A DNA stretch of 64,000 bases, taken from positions 3,906,001 to 3,970,000 of the forward strand of contig NZ_CP034036.1 of the NCBI RefSeq assembly GCF_005484965.1, in the 5' to 3' direction. The notes under the pieces were generated by a model. It worked only from the letters and a program-made list of their open reading frames with translations, was not told the DNA's origin and did no database searches. Within the stretch, counting starts at the first letter, position 1. The number at the start of each line of letters is the position of its first letter. Positions 16,055 through 24,333 of this stretch are shown piece by piece. A program made the translations under genes and the position numbers. This DNA comes from Brenneria nigrifluens DSM 30175 = ATCC 13028. GTDB lineage: Bacteria > Pseudomonadota > Gammaproteobacteria > Enterobacterales > Enterobacteriaceae.

Positions 16055-16753
16055 ATGATGGCCGTGAAGTCAATCTCATATGCTAAGAAGCACTATGTTA
16101 TGGAACCCATCTATAGTTGCCAGAACCGGCTATTCGCGATGGAACTGCTTACTCGTTTTAATGACCAGGGGCTATATTCGGAAAAATACATTCAGCAAAT
16201 GAGTTCATCTGAAAAGCAGGCATTACTGATGGATCAGTTGGAATCTATTACAGAAAAGCAATGCTATTTTATAGATAACAGCATACTTCTATCGGTAAAC
16301 ATTGATTTCGCCATGGCGACGTTTTTGTCCCGGGATTCTTATAGCAGAAATTTATTGGATAAATTACCCTTTATTCGTCTGGAAATAAGCGAAAACTTCC
16401 CAAATCTTAGTGATGGGCGACGTAATCCACTGCTTACGAAACTCTATGAACGTTACCCGCTTTGGCTGGACGACTTTGGCAGCGGAAACGCCAATATTTA
16501 TGCGCTCAGCCAGTCTACATTTAGCTACGTCAAACTGGATAAGCATTTTTACTGGGAAATGATAAGAAGCGAAAAGAAATATACCTTTCCTGTAATGATA
16601 TCCAATATTAAAAAATACTGCCATGGCGTCATTATAGAGGGAGTACAAAACCATTCAGAATATTTTCTTTTAAAGGCTTGCGGCATAGATGGAATGCAAG
16701 GGAATATTTACCCAAGCTATAGATTAGATGATTTGCCAATATTAAAAAAATGA
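16055..16753 (+). CDS. Stand-alone EAL-like protein (YdiV-like), copy 1
   Basis: A 232-residue single-domain EAL protein with no sensor or membrane region, the size of YdiV/CdgR, the anti-FlhDC factor. Many catalytic positions remain: Glu in MELLTR, Asn in SVNID, Glu in LEISE, Asp-Asp in LDDFGSGN, Lys in VKLDK, Glu in IIEGVQ. The usual EGVE glutamate is Gln. It could therefore still bind or cut cyclic-di-GMP, or act by protein contact as YdiV does. Two adjacent ATGs start it (16055 or 16058 codon). A paralog follows at 17384, and a tiny membrane protein overlaps its stop. Confidence 0.8.
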   Translation: MMAVKSISYAKKHYVMEPIYSCQNRLFAMELLTRFNDQGLYSEKYIQQMSSSEKQALLMDQLESITEKQCYFIDNSILLSVNIDFAMATFLSRDSYSRNLLDKLPFIRLEISENFPNLSDGRRNPLLTKLYERYPLWLDDFGSGNANIYALSQSTFSYVKLDKHFYWEMIRSEKKYTFPVMISNIKKYCHGVIIEGVQNHSEYFLLKACGIDGMQGNIYPSYRLDDLPILKK

Positions 16754-16881
16754 GCCTACCGATCATATTATTAGCATCAATTTTAATTACTATTTATTCC
16801 TTCATAAAATACCGTAAAAATATAAATAAAGATAAATTAATCAAAAAACGGAAAGTGAGAAAACGAAGGTTGCATAGATAA
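16750..16881 (+). CDS. 43-residue basic single-helix membrane protein
   Basis: An ATG at 16750-16752 overlaps the stop of the EAL-like gene as ATGA, the usual arrangement for translational coupling. The peptide has one hydrophobic helix (LPIILLASILITIYSFI, residues about 3-19) followed by a 24-residue tail in which about half of the residues are Lys or Arg (…RKVRKRRLHR). A positive tail after a helix predicts an inserted protein with cytoplasmic C-terminus that could contact nucleic acid or acidic lipids. No strong Shine-Dalgarno is visible, and the region is AT-rich, so chance is not excluded. Confidence 0.4.
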   Translation: MSLPIILLASILITIYSFIKYRKNINKDKLIKKRKVRKRRLHR

Positions 16882-17000
16882 TGACTATTATCGTGCCATC
16901 GCAATGGCGGGAAATCGCCCTGTTCCCTGTCGCCGCCGCCCATCGGCCAGACAACCTGGCGGTCACTTTTGCGCCGGGTAGTAAAGCGTTGCGTACATAG
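16881..17000 (+). CDS. 39-residue ORF, doubtful
   Basis: Its ATG overlaps the preceding stop as TAATG. The peptide (beginning MTIIVPSQWREIALFPVAAA) has a higher GC content than its surroundings and no recognisable family. It may be a remnant of a longer gene. From 17001 to 17257 I see no gene or clear signal. Confidence 0.2.
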   Translation: MTIIVPSQWREIALFPVAAAHRPDNLAVTFAPGSKALRT

Positions 17001-17321
17001 GATTGACGGCATCAGAAGTCGACCAAACTGCCTGTACAATTGTTTAGCGTCACGCTGAAACTTCGCAGTCGAATTATTTTTTTAAATACATCTAGGCCGC
17101 AAGCCATAAACTGTTTCAGCAGAGTCCGCAGCATGACAGTTCAACGGAAAAAATTTCCGCTTGGTGAAATTACATATTGATAAATAATATTTTATTGCAA
17201 ATAGCTCCCTGAGCTCTTTCTGTATCGCTCAAAATTTTTCCTATATCACTCAACGGCCTAACCTATCAAATAAGCCTGATCGATCGGCCAATTAATCATT
17301 ATAAGCAATCGATAATCACAT

Positions 17322-17351
17322 ATTGATCAGTTTTACTGATCGATCAATAAT
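17322..17351 (+). promoter_or_regulatory. Dyad-overlapped promoter of the second EAL-like gene
   Basis: Same architecture as at 15998: ATTGATC (17322-17328) and GATCAAT (17342-17348) within a 27-bp unit, overlapping TTGATC (17323-17328), 17 bases, AATAAT (17346-17351). The motif AACCTATCAAATA recurs near 17260. The distance to the start codon (about 35 bases) is also conserved, so both copies probably answer the same regulator. Confidence 0.65.
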
Positions 17352-17383
17352 GCCCCACACCTTCGTCAACAGGAAGTCGGAAG

Positions 17384-18094
17384 ATGGTCGATTCAGTATT
17401 AAAATTAAATGACAGAAGATACTATGTTACCCAGCCTATTTATAATTGCCAGTACAAAATGTTCGCCATGGAATTGCTTGCCCGGGATAAGGATGGATGG
17501 CTGAGTACCGAAAAACGCATTCAGGCCATGAGCTCGTCGGAAAAGCAAATCTTATTGATTGAACAACTGGAATGTATTTCAGAAAAACGGTCATACTTCA
17601 TTGATAACGATATTCTGGTAACCGTAAATATCGATTTCGTCACGGCGACTTTTCTACTACGGGATCGCTACCTGAGTGATTTACTGGATAAATCCCCCTT
17701 TATCCATCTGAAAATAGATGAATTATTTCCAAATCTTAACGATGGGAAGCACAATCCGCTGCTGGCGAAATTGCACGAACGTTATCCGCTCTGGCTGAAT
17801 GATTTGGGCAAAGGCAACGCCAGCCTCTTTGCCGTTACCCAGTATGTTTTCAGCTATATCAAATTGGATAAAAATTTCTATTTAGAGATAATGAAAAGCA
17901 GCAAAGATCATATTTTCCCGGTGCTGGTGAAAAATATAAAAAAATTCTGCCGCGGCGTCATTATTGACGGCGTACAAGACTATGCAGAATATGAGTATTT
18001 GAAACGCTGCGGAATAGAGGGGATGCAAGGAAACATTTACCCGACATACCTGCTTGATAACTTACCGGAATTGCCAACACAAGCCAACATGTGA
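17384..18094 (+). CDS. Degenerate EAL-like protein (YdiV-like), copy 2
   Basis: A 236-residue paralog of the protein at 16055, sharing segments such as MSSSEKQ, LLDKSPFIHL and RCGIEGMQGNIYP. Its EAL catalytic centre is more decayed: the DDFG motif is NDLG, the late EGVE is DGVQ, and LEISE is LKIDE. It is predicted to lack phosphodiesterase activity and to work by protein binding, as YdiV does on FlhD. No small ORF overlaps its stop. Confidence 0.78.
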   Translation: MVDSVLKLNDRRYYVTQPIYNCQYKMFAMELLARDKDGWLSTEKRIQAMSSSEKQILLIEQLECISEKRSYFIDNDILVTVNIDFVTATFLLRDRYLSDLLDKSPFIHLKIDELFPNLNDGKHNPLLAKLHERYPLWLNDLGKGNASLFAVTQYVFSYIKLDKNFYLEIMKSSKDHIFPVLVKNIKKFCRGVIIDGVQDYAEYEYLKRCGIEGMQGNIYPTYLLDNLPELPTQANM

Positions 18095-18335
18095 CCGCCA
18101 TGGCGCACATGATGTGAAAATCGTTTCTTTCTACGGTCTGCCGTTCGCTATCCGCTGCTGTTCAATCAGAACATACCCGTCATACTGCAATCTGCAGGAG
18201 ACTTAAGCGTTTTTCCTCCATAATCAATTAATCCGCATAACGCCTCTCGCGGGTAAAACGGCTGACGGAACGCCTCTTCATCAAACAGGATCGAGCCTAG
18301 TGAATAATATTAAATACCATTAAAATCAAATATAT
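18095..18335. other. Intergenic region
   Basis: No gene seen. AT-rich toward the right end, leading into a palindromic repeat element. Confidence 0.4.
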
Positions 18336-18609
18336 ATATACCCTAAATAATTCGAGTTGCAGGAAAGCGGCAAGGGAAGGACAAATTCATCGGGAACGAA
18401 TTTGACCAGCGAACGGCTGGCCTCCGGTGAGAGACAGGATGTCTCTCATTTAATCCCGATGAGCTTACACAGGTAAATGATTCGGGTGACTGACAAATCT
18501 GCCTGGAGCAGATTTGAACGCTGCTTGCAGCGGCCCCAACGGGGCGAGGCCCAGGGAGGGGCCGAGTAATGCAGCCAACGCATCTGCAGCTTGAAGTATG
18601 ACGGGTATA
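18336..18609. repeat. Enterobacterial palindromic intergenic repeat
   Basis: The ends are imperfect inverted repeats: TATACCCTAAATAATTCGAG and, on the other strand at the right end, TATACCCGTCATACTTCAAG, each followed by a GTTGCAG or CTGCAG-like step. Internal signatures such as GAGCTTACACAGGTAA and GTGATTCGGGTGA-like text, and short hairpins (GAGAGACAGGATGTCTCTC), are typical of the intergenic repeat common in Pectobacterium, Serratia and Yersinia. It ends 27 bases before pfkB and may shape its leader. Confidence 0.7.
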
Positions 18610-18636
18610 TTAATAAATCTAAATGGAGGACACATT

Positions 18637-19584
18637 ATGCCGCAGATTTTTACGCTCACCCTTGCCCCTTCTCTGGATTGCGCCACAACCACGCCTAGAA
18701 TTTACCCTGAAGGAAAACTACGCTGCACGGCTCCGGTGTTCGAACCCGGAGGCGGCGGCATTAATGTTGCCCGGGCCGTTGTCCATCTGGGGGGAGAAGC
18801 CCGGGCAATTTTTCCGATTGGCGGTCCTACCGGCGAGCACCTGGCCGAGTTGCTCGAACAGGAAGGCGTCGCCACCGAAACGCTGCACACGCAGGACTGG
18901 ACGCGGCAGAACCTGCACGTTCACGCCGATAATAGCGCTGAACAGTTCCGTTTTGTGATGCCCGGCGCCAGGCTGGCGGCAAGCGAGTTCAACCAGTTGG
19001 CCGAACTGATATTGAAGATCCCCGCGGGTTCGCTATTGGTCATCAGCGGCAGCCTGCCGCCCGGTTGCGACGTCGAGAAGCTGGCCCATCTGGTGAAACA
19101 GGCCCAGGGCGGCGGGTTAAGCTGTATCGTCGATAGCTCCGGCGCCGCACTGCAAGCCTGCCTGCAACTGGGGGGACTGGCGCTGGTGAAACCTAATCAG
19201 AATGAGCTGTCGGCCCTGATTGGACACCCGCTGGAAAGCCCGGATGACGTCTATAACGCGGCGGCTGAACTGGTGCGCAACGGCGCGGCTGAGCGAGTGG
19301 TGGTGTCGCTGGGTCCACAGGGAGCATTGGCAATCGACCGTAAAGACTGCATCCAGGCCGTTCCGCCGCCGGTGAAGAAAATGAGCACCGTCGGCGCGGG
19401 GGACAGCATGGTCGGCGCCATGGCATTAAAGCTGGCTGCCGGCGCCGGACTGGGCGATATGGTGCGCTATGGCGTCGCCGCCGGGACAGCGGCGACGCTG
19501 AACCAAGGCACGCGTCTGTGCGCGAAAGACGATACGCAGCGCCTGTATGAGTATATTTGCCAGAGTAAGGCATTATCCGCGTAA
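18637..19584 (+). CDS. pfkB: 6-phosphofructokinase 2 (PfkB)
   Basis: Ribokinase-family sugar kinase, 315 residues, matching E. coli PfkB: N-terminal TLTLAPSLDCATTTPRIYPEGK, substrate motif GGGGINVARA, and the C-terminal anion-hole/catalytic motif VGAGDSMVGAMALKL with the base Asp. It phosphorylates fructose 6-phosphate in glycolysis. The ATG at 18637 is chosen over one 13 codons upstream because GGAGG lies 8 bases before it and it aligns with the E. coli start. Confidence 0.95.
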   Translation: MPQIFTLTLAPSLDCATTTPRIYPEGKLRCTAPVFEPGGGGINVARAVVHLGGEARAIFPIGGPTGEHLAELLEQEGVATETLHTQDWTRQNLHVHADNSAEQFRFVMPGARLAASEFNQLAELILKIPAGSLLVISGSLPPGCDVEKLAHLVKQAQGGGLSCIVDSSGAALQACLQLGGLALVKPNQNELSALIGHPLESPDDVYNAAAELVRNGAAERVVVSLGPQGALAIDRKDCIQAVPPPVKKMSTVGAGDSMVGAMALKLAAGAGLGDMVRYGVAAGTAATLNQGTRLCAKDDTQRLYEYICQSKALSA

Positions 19585-19601
19585 ATGGGGTTGATGCTGC
19601 C

Positions 19602-19629
19602 GGGGCTGAACGGTAAATATTTCAGCCCC
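19602..19629. terminator. Hairpin between convergent pfkB and cbpM
   Basis: GGGGCTGAA (19602-19610) pairs with TTCAGCCCC (19621-19629) across a 10-base loop. It lies between convergent genes; no strong T tract follows, so terminator function is probable but not certain. Confidence 0.45.
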
Positions 19630-19639
19630 CGTTAACGCC

Positions 19640-19945
19640 TTATGACGAGAGCAAAAAGCGATCAAGATGCCGGCGCAACTGCTCATTCTCTTTCTTGAGT
19701 TCGTCGATTCTATCCAGCAAGGTCAGCGTCATTGCAATGCCCGACCAGTCCAGATCCAGCTCGGCCTGTAGCCGCCGTGCGCGGCGCAGGCAGCTCACCG
19801 CATCATAATCAAAAACCCAGCGTGGTTTATCCGGCTCCAACGGCGCAATAACGCCCAGCCCGACGACTTCAATCAGCTCGTCCTGAGAGATATTTACTGA
19901 CTGACACAGTTCCACCACGGTAAATGTCATTTCTGCAGCCATCAT
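19640..19945 (-). CDS. cbpM: Chaperone modulator CbpM
   Basis: A 101-residue MerR-HTH-like protein that inhibits the DnaJ-like co-chaperone CbpA. It aligns with E. coli CbpM (same length): early TFTVVELCQ, then EVVGLGVIAP, WVFDYDA, and a C-terminal coiled coil (IDELKKENEQLRRHLDRF). Start chosen at the ATG at 19943-19945, just after the cbpA stop, because GGGAG lies 5 bases upstream within the end of cbpA; an upstream ATG at 19957 lacks this. Confidence 0.92.
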   Translation of the reverse strand: MMAAEMTFTVVELCQSVNISQDELIEVVGLGVIAPLEPDKPRWVFDYDAVSCLRRARRLQAELDLDWSGIAMTLTLLDRIDELKKENEQLRRHLDRFLLSS

Positions 19946-19947
19946 AT

Positions 19948-20898
19948 TTACTCCCATCCATCCCGAGGATTAAACGCAGCCTGCTCGGCCAACTGTTTCC
20001 ACAGGGCGCTGGCCTTTTCATCCGGTTTCGGGGGCATAACCACTTTCAGGGTGGCGTACATATCGCCCTCCCCTTTCTTGCCGACCAACCCTTTACCCTT
20101 AATCCGCAACCGCTTGCCACTCTGGCTGCCGGGCGGCACCGTCAGCGCAATCTTGCCCGTCAGGGTCGGCACTTCGATAGTGGCGCCCAATGCAGCTTCC
20201 CAGGGAGCCAGCGGCACCACGATATGCAGGTCGTGACCGTCAATATCAAACAGCGGATGCGGAGCAATGCGGATAATCAGAAATAAATCACCGTTCGGCC
20301 CGCCGCCGACGCCGGCGCTCCCCTGTCCTTTCAAACGGATACGTTCGCCATTTCCGACGCCCGCCGGAATTTTCACATTCAACGTTTTGGTTATTTCTTT
20401 CGTCTGGCGACCCAGCTCGTCATAAACCGGCAAACGATAGGAAATCGGTCGCGTTTGCTCGACCAGCGTCTCCTCTAAAAACAGGGGCACTTCCATTTCG
20501 AAATCCTGGCCGCGACCGCGGTGGGGAGCATGCGCGGAAGCTCGCTGTCCCGCTCCGGCGCGAGCGCCAAAAATGGCTTCAAAGAAATCGGAAAAATCAT
20601 GCGTGCCGCCTGGCGAAGAACCCTGCCAGGCCTGCTCGCGACCGCCATAGTTCGGCGGCGGTTCGGAAAAGCGGGGATCGTTGCGGTGCAGCCTAAGCTC
20701 ATCGTATTCGGCGCGGCGCTCGCTGTCTTTCAGCACCTCATAGGCTTCGGCAACTTCCTTGAACTTGCTTTCCGCATTCTGTTCCGAGCTGACATCGGGG
20801 TGATATTTACGCGCCAGCCTGCGATAGGCCGTTTTGATCGTTTTCAGATCGGCGGACGGGTCTACTTCCAATGCAGCATAGTAATCTTTAAATTCCAT
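19948..20898 (-). CDS. cbpA: Curved-DNA-binding DnaJ-like protein CbpA
   Basis: Co-chaperone of DnaK that also binds curved DNA, 316 residues. The J domain (about 1-70) carries the essential HPD motif (YHPDVS), followed by a Gly-rich linker and two DnaJ C-terminal substrate-binding domains (VKIPAGVGNGERIRLKGQG). There is no zinc-finger domain, which separates CbpA from DnaJ. It forms an operon with cbpM. Confidence 0.95.
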   Translation of the reverse strand: MEFKDYYAALEVDPSADLKTIKTAYRRLARKYHPDVSSEQNAESKFKEVAEAYEVLKDSERRAEYDELRLHRNDPRFSEPPPNYGGREQAWQGSSPGGTHDFSDFFEAIFGARAGAGQRASAHAPHRGRGQDFEMEVPLFLEETLVEQTRPISYRLPVYDELGRQTKEITKTLNVKIPAGVGNGERIRLKGQGSAGVGGGPNGDLFLIIRIAPHPLFDIDGHDLHIVVPLAPWEAALGATIEVPTLTGKIALTVPPGSQSGKRLRIKGKGLVGKKGEGDMYATLKVVMPPKPDEKASALWKQLAEQAAFNPRDGWE

Positions 20899-21081
20899 GC
20901 GATAATACCCTCAATTCAATGGGTTATGCGATAGAAATCATTTTTATCTATTCGATATGCTACTTATTCTGTATGTTGTTAACTTCGATCATACACTTTT
21001 GATAAAGCGTCTACCTCCCTTAAAGACATAGACAATCAGCCGATATGCAGAAAGAGATAGCGTTGCGAGCTTGAGGATATT

Positions 21082-21098
21082 GCCCGGCAAAGCCGGGC
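21082..21098. terminator. Short hairpin after fepA
   Basis: GCCCGGC-AAA-GCCGGGC, 22 bases past the fepA stop. No U tract is evident, so its role as terminator is tentative. The rest of 20899-21119 shows only the cbpA upstream region. Confidence 0.4.
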
Positions 21099-21119
21099 AT
21101 GGCGATTAAAGCAATACGA

Positions 21120-23324
21120 TCAGAAGTTGTAGGTTACGCTGGCGTGGTAGGCGCGGCCCGGTTCGTTGTAGGTCGATGCGCCCTCGTTTTCACGATAAAC
21201 ACGTTTATCCAGCAGATTGCTGACGCCCGCGTTAAGCCGCACGTTTTTCGTCACGTTATAGTTCACGTCAAATCCCACCACGGAGTAGGCGCCGATTTCT
21301 TTGTCGGACAGGTTGCTGACATCGCTGACGGTTTCCGCATTCTGGCGCGGTTTCTGGCGGCCGTACATGGTCCAGGCCACGTTGGCGGAAAGATCTTCGG
21401 TTACCTGCCAGTCCAGCATGGTGTTAACGGTATATTTGGGGATCACCGACAGCGGGTTGCCGGTGTCTTTATTTTTGGATTCGATCATATAGGTGGCGTT
21501 AGTGCGCCAGTTCAGCGTATCACGCAGCACCGGCACCGTCAGATTGGCTTCCAGCCCTTCCACCACCGCCTTGCCGCCGTTTTCCCATTGCAGGACGTTA
21601 CCAGTACCTTCAGAGGTATATGTATTACCGATGACCTCCGTACCGGAGACGATCTTGTTTTTATAATCGTTGCGAAAATAGGTGATACCAGCATCATATC
21701 CATTGTTGCTAAATGACAGGCCGATTTCCTTGTTGACGCTGATTTCCGGCTTCAGATCGTCATTGCCAATCAGATAACATCTTGATAAGCCGATCGGGCA
21801 GCCGTTACCACGCGTCGCCAGCAAATATCCTTCCGTGGACTGATACAGGTTAGGCGCCTTGAATACCCTAGCGATCCCCGCTTTCAGCTTGAAGTAGTCG
21901 CCCAGTTCCTGGGATGCGTTCAGGCTGGGACTCCAGTTGCTGCCGAATTTGTTGTGATAGTCGAGGCGCAGGCCGGGAATGATATTGGTGCCCGGAGCCG
22001 CCTCGATATTATCCTCGAAATAGAGCGCGCTCAGTTCTGCGCTGTTTTTGGATTTACGCGTACTCGGATCCCCTGATACGCCGCCTATATTCGCGGGATT
22101 ACCAATTTCATCCACTACGCTGGTAGCCTGTATCGATGCCGGATCGTTCAGCTCTTCGCGATTCCACTCGGCACCAAAGGTGGCGGTCTGTTCCGCCAGC
22201 AGATGGAACGGAATATTTAATTCGCCGTTGGCCTTATAGTTTTCCAGCCGACTGGTCTTATATTCGGAACCATCGTTAATCATCCCCTCGACTCGGCCCG
22301 TCGTTCCTTCCGGTAGCCGCGTATTATTGGTCTTCTCATAGTAGAGGCCCAGACGCGACTGGCCCCAATCCCAAATGCCGTTATGGGTAACGCCGTAGGT
22401 CTGGCGATACATACGGTTGGTTTCCTGACCGTACAGTGACTCCACCAAGCCGTTGGGAGAGATGTTGCCGTTACTGAGCTGGGTATCCCCGGCGTAGATA
22501 TTACCCTGACGGCTGTAGCCATATTCAAAGTCCAGGATTTGCTGAGGATTGATCTTCCATGACAGCAGCGTATTGATATCCTTGTTGCGCACCCCTTCGC
22601 GTCCGGCGGCGTAGGAACCGTTCTGCGCATTATTGATATCATCGGCGTCGGCGTCGGTTCTATTGATATTGCCGTACAGGCGCATGGTCAGCACATCGTC
22701 GATCAGCGGACCGCTCAGGCTGAAGTTGGCGCGCCGGGTATCGCCTTCTTTCGAGTCTTCCGGCTGGTTGGTGTACAGGGAAAGCGAGCCGTGCCAGTCG
22801 TTGGTGGGGCGTTTGGTAATGATATTCACCACGCCGCCGGCGGCGCCGGAACCGTAGCGCGCGGCGGCCGGGCCGCGCAGCACTTCAATGCGCTCCACCA
22901 TTTCCACCGGCACCCAGTTGGTATCGCCGCGAGTGTCGCGTTCGCCGCGCCAGCCATAGCGTACGGAATTGCGCGAAGTGACCGGCTTGCCGTCGATCAG
23001 GATCAGGGTATTTTCCGGCCCCATGCCGCGAATATCGATCTGGCGGTTATTACCGCGCTGGCCGGTGGCGCTATTGCCGGTCAGGTTGACGCCGGGCATT
23101 TTGCGGATAAGATCCGACAGGTCGTTAACCGGCGGCTGTTTTTCGATATCTTCTTTGGTGATAATGGAGACACCCGGCTGCTGCTTCAGCGCTTCCTCGG
23201 CCGTTGCCTGCACAACCATGACGTCTTCCTGCTGCGTCTCTTCCGCCGCGTAGGCATGGCTGCCCAAAATACCTGCCAATAGTACGGCCAATGGTCGCTT
23301 AATGTAATTAGTTGTTACGCTCAT
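21120..23324 (-). CDS. fepA: TonB-dependent ferric enterobactin-type receptor FepA
   Basis: Outer-membrane receptor, 734 residues from the ATG at 23322-23324, which has GGGGAT upstream. A signal peptide (ending SHAYA) precedes a TonB-box region (EDVMVVQA), the plug domain (QPPVNDLSDLIRKMPGVNLTG, IDIRGMGPENTLILIDGKP) and a 22-strand barrel ending YHASVTYNF with a terminal Phe. The plug and barrel match the FepA/PfeA/BfeA catecholate-siderophore branch. A perfect Fur palindrome lies 46 bases upstream. No enterobactin synthesis genes are in the window. Confidence 0.9.
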   Translation of the reverse strand: MSVTTNYIKRPLAVLLAGILGSHAYAAEETQQEDVMVVQATAEEALKQQPGVSIITKEDIEKQPPVNDLSDLIRKMPGVNLTGNSATGQRGNNRQIDIRGMGPENTLILIDGKPVTSRNSVRYGWRGERDTRGDTNWVPVEMVERIEVLRGPAAARYGSGAAGGVVNIITKRPTNDWHGSLSLYTNQPEDSKEGDTRRANFSLSGPLIDDVLTMRLYGNINRTDADADDINNAQNGSYAAGREGVRNKDINTLLSWKINPQQILDFEYGYSRQGNIYAGDTQLSNGNISPNGLVESLYGQETNRMYRQTYGVTHNGIWDWGQSRLGLYYEKTNNTRLPEGTTGRVEGMINDGSEYKTSRLENYKANGELNIPFHLLAEQTATFGAEWNREELNDPASIQATSVVDEIGNPANIGGVSGDPSTRKSKNSAELSALYFEDNIEAAPGTNIIPGLRLDYHNKFGSNWSPSLNASQELGDYFKLKAGIARVFKAPNLYQSTEGYLLATRGNGCPIGLSRCYLIGNDDLKPEISVNKEIGLSFSNNGYDAGITYFRNDYKNKIVSGTEVIGNTYTSEGTGNVLQWENGGKAVVEGLEANLTVPVLRDTLNWRTNATYMIESKNKDTGNPLSVIPKYTVNTMLDWQVTEDLSANVAWTMYGRQKPRQNAETVSDVSNLSDKEIGAYSVVGFDVNYNVTKNVRLNAGVSNLLDKRVYRENEGASTYNEPGRAYHASVTYNF

Positions 23325-23369
23325 TAAAGTTATCCCCATTTATGTACACCATTGTAAGCGAACACTTAT

Positions 23370-23388
23370 GATAATAATAATTATTATC
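23370..23388. promoter_or_regulatory. Fur box upstream of fepA
   Basis: GATAATAATAATTATTATC is a perfect 9-1-9 inverted repeat matching the Fur consensus GATAATGATAATCATTATC at nearly every position. It implies iron repression of fepA. From 23389 to 23634 nothing else is seen. Confidence 0.88.
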
Positions 23389-23634
23389 ATTGTATATATA
23401 GGCTAAAAATCCTCACATTTTCTCCATAATGTTAAGATAGCGATAATAAAAGCAGCATTAACGATGGCGACGTATAGACGACAGGTTATAGAAATATGCT
23501 TATAAACAAATAGTAAATAAAAAACAGATCAAAAGCGCCGGTATGACCCATAGGCGGTAATAATGAGGACGATTCGCGAGAGATATCGTATCTATATCCC
23601 TGACACCCTGTTTAGCATTGTTAAAGGATTACTT

Positions 23635-23938
23635 TGCCGATCAGTTAAGGATCGGTTGATCGATTCTTAGACTGCGGCAATATAACGGCTTCCATAAATA
23701 GGGAGCCGTTTTTCTATGCCACTACTCGATTACCTGCTCAGTTTTAATGCTCAGCCTTTGCTGCCGCCACCTTCCGCTTAGCATTTTGCGGAACACCTTC
23801 CTGTTGAGGTTGTTTCGGCAGACTGCGCTGAACTGGGGCGCTGAACGCTATCCGGCAAAGGTGGCCGCAGAGCTGTACCACTCCCGTAGGGAAATAGAAG
23901 TCGTTTTTCGCAACATGACGCGAAGAGGCCAATAAAAG
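23635..23938 (+). mobile_element. IS4-family insertion sequence remnant
   Basis: The left edge TGCCGATCAGTTAAGGATC followed by GGTTGATCGATTC resembles the IS4 terminus. About 200 bases on, a frame ends with YPAKVAAELYHSRREIEVVF, similar to the YREK-region of IS4-family transposases (…ELYHSRWEIE…). The middle of the transposase is deleted and there is no intact ORF, so this is a decayed copy. The right end was not located. Confidence 0.5.
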
Positions 23939-23989
23939 CCTGTTAGCATTGATTTTATTGAGTTCAGGAGATATACAGAGAAGAGAACT

Positions 23990-24063
23990 TGGAGCGAGTG
24001 AAGGGAATCGAACCCTCGTATAGAGCTTGGGAAGCTCTCGTTCTACCATTGAACTACACTCGC
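23990..24063 (-). tRNA. glyU: tRNA-Gly (CCC)
   Basis: A 74-base cloverleaf on the minus strand with 7-bp acceptor arms GCGAGTG/CACTCGC, D loop TTCAATGGTAGAAC, anticodon stem-loop GAGCTTCCCAAGCTC (anticodon CCC), T loop GGTTCGATTCC and encoded CCA. It closely resembles E. coli glyU. Confidence 0.95.
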
Positions 24064-24333
24064 GCCGGAGATGCGCCTGGCATTATAGCGTTATCCCGTT
24101 GCCGGGCAAGTAAAAACCCCGGAAAACTGCTGGTAGAATAATCAATCAACTCATATGACAACGCGTTAAAACGTTGATGGCGCATGCAGCGAAACGGGTC
24201 AGCCGTCCGATCGTGCATTTTTTTCACTTTTCCTCGGTATGTTGAATTTCTTTCATATCCCCACGCGATTCAGACATGGTATTTTCAAAAGTTGTATAAA
24301 AAATGTGGTTCCCACGAAAAAAAGAGATCAGCG
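24064..24333. other. Intergenic region before the MetE-like gene
   Basis: No gene supported. It would hold the promoters of tRNA-Gly (leftward) and of the MetE-like gene (rightward); neither can be fixed by eye. Confidence 0.35.

Noticed and set aside
16794..17039. An 81-residue leftward reading frame between the EAL genes
   Set aside because: No family resemblance or ribosome-binding site, and it is antisense to the coupled small ORF with low-complexity composition.
23744..24049. Leftward frame of about 100 codons across tRNA-Gly
   Set aside because: It runs through the tRNA gene and the IS4 remnant and has no protein-like features.
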